Below, piece after piece: positions 25,801-37,800 of a stretch of 64,000 nt of DNA. The translations under genes were made by a program, and so were the position numbers. The notes below the pieces were generated by a model that worked only from the letters and a program-made list of their open reading frames with translations, ran no database searches and was not told the DNA's origin. Position 1 is the first letter of the stretch. The number at the start of each line of letters is the position of its first letter. This DNA is from Moringa oleifera (lineage: Eukaryota; Streptophyta; Magnoliopsida; Brassicales; Moringaceae). The stretch lies in the NCBI GenBank assembly GCA_021397835.1, contig JAJFZO010000344.1, forward strand, positions 4,836,001 to 4,900,000, written 5' to 3'.

Positions 25801-28800
25801 ACACATCCATTTTCTGTATTTTAGAGGGAAGTCCAGAAGTCAAGAAATAAAGATGTTGTTAAACTTTTTGAGTCTGGGACTGGTGTTCATCATGCTGGGA
25901 TGTTACGAGCTGACAGAGGGCTTACTGAGCGGCTTTTCTCTGATGGACTCTTGAAAGTACAACTCTTTCAGCTTTCACTTTTTGCTTGGCACTTTGACTT
26001 AGGCCAATATGCTTCCTAAGCATATAATATTTGCTGTTTTAGGTGCTCGTTTGTACAGCCACTCTGGCATGGGGTGTAAATTTGCCTGCTCATACTGTTG
26101 TGATCAAGGTTTGTGTATAGTGATTAGTAAGACATGATATTCATAGATTTCCAACAGTTTAACTGTTCTTTCAGTTCAACTTGTGTGCATGGGCATCTTA
26201 TGTAAGCATCCAGCTTCTAGAACTTGCATGAGAGGACTTTGTCTTCAAGGGAAAATTTTTGGTATCTTTTTCCAGCAGATTCCTCCATAAGCTTGGGTTG
26301 CCTTTAACTTATAATTTAATCCTTCTGGTGTCTTCCTGCAGGGGACCCAGTTATATGATCCAAAGGCTGGTGGGTGGCGAGACCTGGGTATGCTTGATGT
26401 TATGCAGGTGTGAAAGAGTTATCTGTTGAAATTTGTTTTGATTTACGATATAGCCACTCGAAATATTCCCTTTGATGTCTTTGTGTTAGATCTTTGGAAG
26501 GGCTGGAAGACCTCAGTTTGACAAAAGTGGTGAAGGTATAATAATCACGTCTCATGACAAACTGGCATATTATCTGCGGCTGCTGACAAGTCAACTCCCT
26601 ATAGAAAGTCAGGTAGTTACTTTTTTGATAGATTTCGTTGGATTAAAACTTCATGGTCCATGCATAGACAGTTTCTTCTCCCAGCATTTCCAAATACCCT
26701 CACTGGGTAACCAATCGAAAGAAGTAGCTGATACTTTTTCTGCAGGATTTCTTTTCTTAGCAGAGTGTCTATGCATGTGGGCACCTTGAGTTATACTGAG
26801 GAAAGATCGAAGTCCATGGACATTATGCCAAATTTGGAAATTTTCACTATATATTACGTCAATGTTTTGAATAACGTCATCTCATTTCCTCTGCTATATA
26901 TGCTTGCTTGTTCATGGACTCTCTTTGTGCATTAAATTTCACTCCCTTCATTATTCTGATTTTTGTGTCAACTTTTTCTGTAGTTATTCTAGAAGTTTTA
27001 TCATTCATTTGTGTTCTGGCTTTCACCACTCTGTAGGTTTGTTAATGATATGTTTCAGAGCTCTTTTGTCCCAAAGTAGCATGGATGAGTAACCAAAAAA
27101 CTTAATTTGCATGCGTTAGACATGCTACACTTTCTCTCACTTTGAACCAAGGATTGATTTACTTTCTTAATCACAGTAATCTATAGTCCATGACACTAGT
27201 TATTTGATCTGAAGATTTCTTTGTCTTCCCTAATCTTTTTGGTGAATATATAAAAATGAAATTCCAAAGAGAGTGTAAAAAGGCAAACAGAACAGAATAG
27301 TTAAACAGAAGTGTGAAATTCCTTGATTTTCAATCTCCACTTGCATCTCAGATAAATCCAGAGACATAATGAGTCGCTAATTAAGTGGTGGATGCTAGTC
27401 TTAGGAGAAGGGAGGGCGATGATCTCTGAATTGGATGTGAAGAAGGCACAACGTCATGTGTGCTTGGACTTCTTAATTTATACTTGGAGAAGATGAATTG
27501 CTAGGAGGTTTGCTGCAAATGGACAAGGGAATGCATCTATTGTGTATCTTTTTCCATTTTGGTGGATGGAGATCCTACTAGCTTCATCTATGCCCTGCTG
27601 TGGCTACAGCAAAGAGATCTGCGACCTTGCGTCCGTTTTATTCTATTCGTAAAGATGCTTAGTAATCTAGCATGTGAATTGGTAAAGTGCTTGGAAGGGG
27701 TGGAAATTAGAGTAGGTGCATGAGAAACTTGTCTTAGAATCTTCTTTTTTTGTTGATAATACGAGTATCTTTTTGGGGTACAGCTGGAAGATAAGTCCTA
27801 ATTATGTATCTTTCTTTGCTTTGATGCAATTATTACCCTCAAAATGAACTTGGGTAAAACAAAATTATCTTGTTGGGGGGTGTGGTTGGTGGTGACTAAA
27901 TTGCTATTGTGTTAGATTATAAGTTGGGAAGATCACCTACAACCTATGCAGATCTTTCCTTGGAGTTGAAATCCAAGAATACTATTTTTTGAGATCTGAT
28001 TGTAGAGAAGCTTGAAAGAGTTGGCTGGTTCAAAGGGATTACCTTTCTAAAGGGGGGGAATTGCCTTTTATCAAGACTGATATTGCCCACCTTCCAATTT
28101 ATTTTAGTCTCTCTTCCCCATTCCTAGTGTAGATGTGAAGAAATTGGAGGACAGTTGAATGAAATTTTTTTGGGAGTATAGGAGATGAGATAGATACCAC
28201 TTTGGTTAAGTGGAGTGTTGTTAAGTAACCTTTGGAGAGTGGTGGATTGGGATTGAAACGAGTTGTGCTTTTATCGAGGAAAATAGTTGTTGCTAAATTT
28301 GGATTAGATCATACTAATTAGATTTTGCTAGAGAAGGAAGCCTTAAGGAGTAGGTGAGGGGAAATGGATTATAGGGTTTGAAAAACATCTATATATGTCT
28401 TACTTTCATTTTGAAATGATTTATGGTGTGTGAATGGGCTCTTGAAAAGTCAATTCCTAGTATGTTATTCCTTAGCTAGGGATAAGGATTCTTTAGTTGT
28501 ATTTTAATGCAATGGTGGTTTAAGGTGTGACATTTTCTTGTAACATTCAAGATTAGAGATTCATTGCTTTCTCCAGAATTCCTATAGCAGTGAGGTAAAA
28601 ATTGACACCTAAGATAGTTTGAGGTGGAGCCTTAAGAAATGTTGAACTTTACGTTAAGTTCTACTTTAGAGGTTTTGGGGTAAACGCCGGATGGAAGTTA
28701 GGGCACACTCACTGAAGACAAACCTTACTTCCTTGGGCTGTTGGAAAAAAGGAGCACCTCTCATTGTGGCATTCTTTTCCTGGAGGTGATGTAGAAAAGT

Positions 28801-31800
28801 TAACCATTGATAATTAAGGAAAAGCGGAAAGATAAAAAGTGCTACTTTTGCGAAGAGAATATCAAGATTGTTAATGGTCTTCTTTTAGGTGCTTATGGAC
28901 TAGGACTTTATTGGAATCTTTTGGGCTTTGGTTGGCTCCATCGAGAAATATGGTTTACAGGACGAAATATTTTCTTTTAGAGTGGGTTTTACTCCCGTTT
29001 GTCCATCTTTTGGGTGATTTGGAGGAAAGACTAGGATTTTTAGCATGTGAAGTTGTATCGTGCATTGACCAAAGAAAATGATTCTACACTAGAAAGTTTT
29101 TGATTTGTAAGACATTTTGTGCAAATAAGGCAGAGATTACAGGGCTTATCAATTTCTTTTTTGTAATTAATCGTTTTCTATTTTTGGAATTAGGTGAGAT
29201 GCCATCAAATCTTTTGTGAATAATTTTCTTCTCATAAGATAAAAGAAAGTCCAAATTACTTTATTGTTAGATTTCTAATTCATTAAAACTTTTGAGAATT
29301 TGTGAGGAAATAATAACAACATAGCACACTCTTTTTGTTTCTCTCTCTCTCTCTCTCTGTCTCTCTCTTTCCTTTTTCATTTTTCATAAGTGATATGTCA
29401 TTCTCTTTTTCCTGTGTTTGCAGTTTATTGGCTCCTTAAAAGACAATTTGAACGCAGAAGTGGCCTTGGGTACTGTAACCAATGTCAAGGAAGCTTGTGC
29501 ATGGCTTGGCTATACCTACCTTTTTATCAGGATGAGATTAAATCCTTTGGCATATGGCATTGGATGGGAAGAGGTATGCTATGCTTTATTAATGTGTTTT
29601 TTGACTCAAATGTGGCCTTTATCTCCCACAATGTCAGATCTATTTGAGATGAATATATTAATGTGGCTAAATATTTTTATCAGTTAATACTTGTTATGTT
29701 TATTTTTCTTTTGTTTTTTGTATGTATTTTTGTTCTCACTTTTTACTTGGTATCAAGCTATTTTTATTTGGATTTTGATAGTCATTCTAGCTGATAATTG
29801 ATGTCATGTGAATTATGAAATCCTACATCTCAAGAGATGCCATGTAGGATTTGAATCAATGATATACTCCTATTGTCTTTGGATCATTTACAAATATGAA
29901 AGTACTAAAGTCTATATAATTTGATTGCCATATGAAGTAAGTCTTGAGGAAGGCCACCTACTAAGTTTGTTGCCTCTTAAAAACTTATTTGACTCTTCTG
30001 CTTTTGGGCCAGGGTTCTTTTAAATTTTCACATCACTTTTATTGCCCAAACATCATCTATTTTTTTCCTGTGCAGCCAAGGAATTTAATTTCTTTTCAGC
30101 CTGTTGATGTGGTTGGTTGTGGAGGTAAAACTTTTTCAAGCAACATTGGAGTTAGCTGGTAGTGACAAAAATTAAGAAACAATTGATTGAATTTTCTGTC
30201 CTATTTATAGCGTATAGAGAGTTAGCTATATATAATAACCTTAACAAACAAAAATAGAAAGTATTTAAGTTATATTCTAACAGAATGATCCAACGATCTA
30301 TGGGATATTTTAACAGAATGATCTCATGTTTTATGGGATATCTTAACAAAATAAAAAATAAATCATGCATGATCCTAGGAATACAAGGCACCATAAATAA
30401 ACATTCAGTCACATTTTTCCACATTCCTTCAAGTTGGAGAATAGATGTTTTTTTTTTTAGCTTGGATGTAATACTCTGAAACACTGAGTTACTTAACCCT
30501 TTAGTCAATACATGTGCAAGTTGGTCATGTGATGATAAGGATAACAAGTTGGTCATGTGATGATAAGGATACAAATCAATCCACTTTTTAATTTATTCTA
30601 CTTGATCTTCAAATCTTCTAAGATAATGTTCAATTAAATTAGATTGCACACACTTTAAGCCATTGCTTGAAATCCTGCTTCTATACTAGATCGAGCTATC
30701 ACATTTTGTTTTTTGCTCTTCTATGTCACAAGATTACTATCAAGAAAGGTGCAATATGTGGTTGTCTTCCTGTCAATCGATTTAGTGTAATCTACATCCG
30801 TATATGTCTCAAGTACCAAACCTCCATTTCGTTTAAACAAAATACTATTTTCTGGTTTCCTTTTGAGATGCTGTAACGACGAGGTGCTTGGAGATAAATT
30901 TTTCTTGCCTTATATCCCTTTATTGATCCATCTACTTTATATTTCATTGTGGAAACCTGTTTACACCCCATAGGCTTCCTACTGGTAACTTCATCAACTC
31001 TCAAGTTTTGTTCTTATCTGATGTCTCCATTTTTACATTCATAGCCTATTTCCATTACCTATTAGACGAAGTCTCGGATAACCTGATAGGGATGACTATG
31101 GTTTTAGACTAACAAGGAAGGCTCTATAGGATGGTGAAAAATGTTTGAAAGACATGAAGTGTGTAAGAGGATATAAACATCGTTTATTGTACTCTCTAGT
31201 CCCTTTTTTAACAATAATAGGAAGGTCCTGATCATTATTATTTATAAGAGATTTAGTTTCGGCTTGCAATGAAGGATTGAAAATTCTTACCTCATTCTCA
31301 AGATCTGGATTGTGCTCTTGAACATGCACAAATCTAAGGTCAACCATCTTCTTAGTTGAATGCCGCTTGCCAAACCTCACATTCTTAATAGCAAAGTTGG
31401 GTTTTCTGAGACTTTAGACATAGATTTAGATATAGATTTTGGTATTAACTCAAATATCAGCTTAGACATAGATAAATGATTCGGTATAGTGGAACAAGGT
31501 TTAGACATTGGAAGTAATGATAAATCAAGCTAGAAGTCATCATCCTTATCTTAAGTGTTGAATTCTCCCTCTGATAGTAAGGTGTGGTGAAGTAAGATAC
31601 TTGTTCATAGAAAGTCACATCTACTGACAGTTTTTTTTTTTTTTAATCAGAAACAAAAGTGTTAAGTATTATTTACTTGGCATCAAGGGCGTGCAACGTT
31701 TACAACTACCGTACTACTATGTCGTTAGTAATTCTATAAAGTCTAATACATCTTCCTCATTTGCAAACAAGTGTTTCGAGTCCCAAAACTTCAATGTTCT

Positions 31801-34800
31801 AATGCATGTCTCTGTTAGAACAATTATAGGCATTTTAACATTGTCAAAAGCCCTTTTGTTTCTTTCCAGCCACATATACCAAAATACAAGGTGAGGCATA
31901 ATCTTCACTAACCGTCTCTTCTCCGTCACTAATCCACAGCCAGACCAAGCCATTACCTCCTCCCTTATTGATCTTCCTGCTGCCCAAGATAGTCCTAGCA
32001 TCCTCAACACTGATCCCCATAACTGAGCCACATCTATTAAAACATAACTTTTTTGATATGAAAAATGATAACATTTAATACCTTTTTTTAATTGAAGAAT
32101 AATCTACAAATACACACTTTAAAGTTGTTGGATCTAACTTTTTCCCTTATTTCGACTATGAACATCGACAAATGACACATACCCAAATATCCTAGGGACA
32201 AGATTATTTGTAATGTGTATGTGTGGATAGAATGTTAAAAGTGTGTCCATTGGGCTCTTGAATCCTAAAACTCTGGAAGGCAAATGATTTATAAGATGAG
32301 TGCAAGAATTGTTTCTTCTCCAAAAGATTTATGAACATTGATTTCTAAAATAGGAGGGTTCGGGTTAACTCAATTACATGATTTTTTTTTTCCGTTTTGC
32401 TATCTTATTTTGCTGAGGTGTATCGACACAGGATGACTCGTGTACCATATTTTTTCAGAAATTAAGGAGTTAGAACATGATTGAAATAATTTTTGTCATT
32501 ATCTGACCTAAACCGTTTGATATTGACCCCAAATTGATTCTTAATCACGGAACAAAAATTTGGGAGGACACTACTGACATCGGATTTGTGTTTAAGTAGA
32601 AACAAGTCAAGTAACGCGAGTACTACCATTAATAAATGATACAAACCATCTTTCCTTAGAAATATTTAGAATAACAAAAAGGATCTCAAATATCACTATG
32701 AATTAGATAAAAAGAAAAAGAACTTCCTTTATTGCTAACTAGAAAAGATATGCGTTTGTGTTTAGCAAATTCGAACACTTCATAATGAAAGTTTTTTAAC
32801 ATCTAGACCATAAAATAAAAATGACAACAAAATTCTAATAACCTTAAATGATGGATGTCCAAGTTGATGATGGTGAAGTCAAATTTTGCTTTTATTGCTA
32901 ACTAGAAATATTAAGAATAACAAAAAGGATCTCAAATATCAGTATGAATTAGATAAAAAGGAAAAGAACTTCTTTTATTGGTAACTAGAAAAGGTACGCA
33001 TTTGTGTTTAACAAATTCAAGCACTTCTCAATGAAAGTTCTCAATATCTAGACCATGAAATAAAGATGACAATAAAATTCTAATGACCTTAAATGATGGA
33101 TGTCCAAGTTGATGATGGTGAAGTCCAATCTTGCTTTTATTGGATGAACAATGTTCTGAAACAAAAAAAAGAAATCCATCGTCAGTAATGTTTGATTGAC
33201 TCAATGTTTCAAGGTAGTGGAGCCCATCTCGTTTTCTAGTATGTCCAATCATCTTCTCCGAATCCTTGTCTTGAAATACATAATAACTATGATGAAAAAA
33301 CACGTAATATAAATCTTGAGTAAGCTTTTGGATAAAGACAAGGTTCATGGACAATCTAGAGACATGAAGGATATTTTTTAAGGTTAATGATGGGCTTACT
33401 TTTACATCTCCTACACCCGTTACGGTGGTTGAAGAATTATCAATTGTGGCTATTTTTTTGCTGCTTGGATGTGGGGAGTATGTGGAAAATACATTTGGTG
33501 AGTGGGTCATGTGGTGGGTGGCTTTTGAATTTATGGTCCAAGGGTTAGCATATCTTGTCTCCGAGATATTTAATTCAATAAAGGATGAAAATTGACTTGA
33601 ATATACCACTGAACAAGCACTTAATGGTTTGTCAAGATTTCCAATGAAAGATGTTACCCTCTCAATCTCATCTTGGTTAAGATCACTTTGACTTCTTTGG
33701 TGCTAATGAATATACTATTAAACAAGCACTTGACAGTTTGTCAAGATTTCCTATGAAAGATCTTGCCCTCTCAATCTCTTGTTGATTAAGACCACTTGAC
33801 TTCTTTGGTGCTATATTATTTTGTTTTACTGTGACAACGTATGCTTGGCTATTGTTCTTTGGTTGTTCTCCTTTCTATCCGTACTCTTAGTGAAGAGGGT
33901 TTTCATGAAGCTTCCAATGTCGCTCACGAGTATGACGTGCTTTCTTACAATAAGTCCACCATGAATTGTCTCAATTTTGAATTTTTTATTGCCTATGTTT
34001 TCCATATTAAAAAATTAATTATTTTTCCATGTTTGTGGCTAAATTATTGCCACCAGTAGCTACCATAATTGAACTATCCATGTTTCATGGTTTAAGCATA
34101 AGGCCTTTTTTACTCTGCTTTCCTCTGATCAATGCTGTCACCTCATTAAAGCATGAAATTTCTTATTGGTTCAGAATCTGGAGTCTTACTTGATCAAATT
34201 CTACATTAAGTCTAAAGAGAAAATCATAGACTCGATCTTGTTCAATAAAACTCCTTTAGATAGTAGCAACTCTAAGACATTTGGTTTTTATCACATTGTA
34301 ATGATCAAGCTCTTGCCATAAAGCTTTCAATTGATTGGTATATGCAATAATTGATTTACTGTCGTGTTTTTTGGTAGTTGTTTGTACCTTGAATCATATA
34401 CTTGAGTTGCAGCTCTAGCTTTTGGGTGTGTCTATTGAATTATATCCTAGATATTCTTAGTTGTAATCAAGAACATACATGAATCACTGATCTCAGGAGT
34501 CATAATTTTTCATAATTATGGAGTTTTCTTCATCCTCTGCTTCAAAATGATTGTCTCTTGTTTTCGGCTTGTACTTATGAGATGATTGATTTTTCCTTTC
34601 CTTTTCAGCATTGTACGAACAAGTTGTGACCATTTAAGATAATTTTTTCTATCTAGCCTATACGCTATATGAATGTTTTGCAGTTTTGTTGTTTTTGAAC
34701 ATTCTGCTCTGATTGTGCTGTAATGATCATCTTTATAACTTTTGACATCCTCCACGAGAGAAGAAAACAAAAATGATCTCTAAGCAATTAAGGTAGATTG

Positions 34801-37800
34801 TGAAATAGAAAAATACTAGCAATGAATGCCGAAGTCACAAAACCTACCAACAATAAAGGTGGAGCAAACAAAATAATATTTTTAAAAAATTCAAAGCCTT
34901 GCAGTTTCGATACCAAGACAAATATTAAGAAATAATTTATTGAGTTTTATGTTATATTTACTACGTATAGAGAGTTTGTTATATATGATAACTCTTAGCA
35001 AATAAAAGAAGAATGTATGTAAGTTATATCGTAACAGAATGATCCCATGATTTATGGAATATCTTAACAAAATAGAAAACAAATCATCAACCTAATTTTA
35101 GGGATACAAAGCACATAAATAAGCCATCAATCATGTTTTCCTGCAGGTAGCTCTTGAAATATATGAATTTTCTTGGAACCATAATCAACAGGCTCATGCA
35201 AATGGTAAAAGAGAATTTATCTTGGTCTTGAAACAGAGTGGACCTTAATTTTGTCAGTTTAAAAATGAGAACATGGCCAAGTTTATGGTGTCATATTCGC
35301 CAAAAAAGGTTAAATCAGCATCTATGTTGTTTTAACTGATGATGTATTAAGTTACAAAGTCTACCAATTGTAGAGTTTGAGGATATAATAAGGTTGTTAC
35401 TTCCTTTTCTGTCTAAAAAATAAGGTGATTTCATAACCTTTCAACTCAATATGGAAACATACGTTCTTGAAATTCTTGGAGGATAAGGAACCTAAAGCTT
35501 AGATGAGGTGATAAGAGCTTCGTACCAAGATACTTGGAAAAATAGGATCTGTTATAGAGAGTGGTTTGATGTTCAGAAATGGGTCCAACTATTAAGTTTA
35601 ATAGACAAATAGATTGCTTAATTGAGTGAAATTGATGCTCAGATGTTTGACAAAATTTGTGGATGTTGTTAGATATTTTAAGAGAACAAGCTAGATTTAT
35701 AGGTGGATACACTTGTCACCAATAAGAAGTTGAAACGGAATAGCTATAGCTTTGTGAATGGCAAAGTTAAATTTCTTTCAGGGTTTGAAAATGCTTGTTG
35801 CAACTTGGATGAGAGGGTTGATATTTTTTTCCAAATTAAGAAGTATTGAAGGTATGATGAATAACTTGATATGGTGCAATTTCTGTCTATCTTTGTGTAC
35901 ATCATTTGAGAATTTGGTAGTTTTTTACGAGTAACATTTTGTTAGGAGACTTAGGTTGAATAACTTATGAAATAGAATTTTCCCTCCCTGCCTTGGGTAT
36001 TGGCCAAAAGCTCATATTTTTTGATAAGTTATTTTTCATCCTCTAGTCATACTATTATGATCAGATTAAAGTCAAGTCTTATTTGTTCATCATTAGCCAC
36101 TTTTTTAGTCCTTATTGTTTTATATTTTGGAGGATCTTTCGATGGTGGATCTTTCACTTCTAGACTAGACATCTAAGTATACCAAACTTTAAGGTTGATT
36201 TGTTGTAGTGTCAATAAAAATCTTCAATGACATGTTAAAAACTCATCATGTCACATGCCAAGATTTAATGGCTTGGAATCTTATATTTGAACTTTTAGTT
36301 TAAATGGTGATGTTTAACTAAGTTTGAAGAAAAGGTCCATCGATCAGGGGATCTAAAGCACATCTTGTATTGAAAAGAATGTCTTCCAAGTCTGGAGATT
36401 TTTGTGGTGAGGAGTGTTTAGTTCTTAGTCACCATAAGGACGTGGTTCTATTCTGAATCTTTTTTTCTTGTTTACCACTATAATTAAAGGTAAGAAAGAT
36501 AATATTCTATTTTATTTCTCTTAAAGGGATTTGTTACATGTATACACACACAAATGGGAAGTTTAAACTACGAATATATACAAATTAGAATCCCTATCAA
36601 ATAGGCAGGAGATCTCAATAGGATCTCTACAATTAAGAATATGATATCTTCCTATATTATTTACAACCTATAACACTTCCTCTCAAACTCGATTGTAGAT
36701 ATTAATCATGCCTAGCTTGTTACATAGATAATGAATTCAAACCCTGTCTAAGTCTTTTGTAAAGATACCCTTAATTTGTTTTCAAGTCTTCACATACCCT
36801 GTAGAGATCTGGCTTTCTTATAGTTTCTCATAGATGACATGGCAAGTCATTTTCAATGCATTTAGTTCGTGGATGAAATACAAGATTCGAGGCGATATGA
36901 AGGCAGCTTGGTTATCGCACCATAATTTTGCTGTTAATGATATGTTAAGACCAACTTCAGTTAACAATTGATATTTTCACATAATCTCACATGTGAATTG
37001 AGTCGCGACCTCATATTTTGACTTTGCACGAGATCAAGACAGAACATTTTGCTTTGTACTTCTCTAAAAACTAAATTTTCTCTGATAAAACACATTAACC
37101 GGTAGTGAATTTGCTATCTATCTTTAAACCTGCCTAATCTGCGTCTGAGAAACACTCAATCTGAGTATGTCCATGATTTTCATACAAAGATGTCACATGC
37201 AGGTGCTTTTTTCAAATAATATAGAATTCGTTTTAAAGCTGCTCAATGATGCATTTTAGGGATGACATAAATTGACTCACAGTACCGACAACATATGTAA
37301 TATTTGGTCGAGTTATTATAAGACAGTTCAGCTTTTTAATCAATCTTTTATATTCCTCAGGATCCTCAAATAGTTCACTTGGAAGTTGCCTATTAAAAGT
37401 CATCGAAGTATGACATAACTTTGTTCCAAATTGTCCCCTCTTAGTTAATAAAACAAGCATATAGTTTCTGTGAGATGGAACGATACTTTGTTTACTCCTC
37501 ATGACTTCAACACTCGAGAAATATTTTAGCATCCTTAAGTCTTTTGTGTGAAGTTGAGAGTAAAGAGAGACTTAAGAGATGAGATTCCCATGTCATCAAT
37601 TCTAACAATGACAATGTTATCAATATATACAACTAGAAGAATGATGCCAAATTCAGATTGTTTATAAAAAATAAAGTGTTCTTTTTTACTTTTTTCATTC
37701 CAAACTTTTTAATTGTTTGACTAAATTTTTCAAACCAAGCTCGAGGACTTTGTTTCAAACCATATAGAGATTTATGAGGATGAAAAACTTTCCCATATTA

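Larger units (their letters stand above)
30163..35145 (-). mobile_element. Ty1/copia LTR retrotransposon, degenerate, in helicase intron 21 (antisense)
   Basis: The element is bounded by a perfect 5-bp target duplication GGTAG at 30158-30162 and 35146-35150, and has TG...CA ends. Two related LTRs (30163-30423 and 34916-35145) flank the interior. On the minus strand the interior follows copia order from right to left: a primer-binding-like TGGTATC next to the 5' LTR, gag, protease/GAG-pre-integrase, integrase, linker, the start of reverse transcriptase, then the end of RNase H. Most of the reverse transcriptase and RNase H is missing, stops are frequent, and the LTRs have clearly diverged, so it is old. 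It lies opposite to the host gene. A LINE fragment is inserted in it at 31632-32028. Confidence 0.88.

Noticed and set aside
31844..32074. Alternative minus-strand frame over the LINE fragment
   Set aside because: The neighbouring frame carries the recognisable LINE ORF2 motifs; this one is a shadow.
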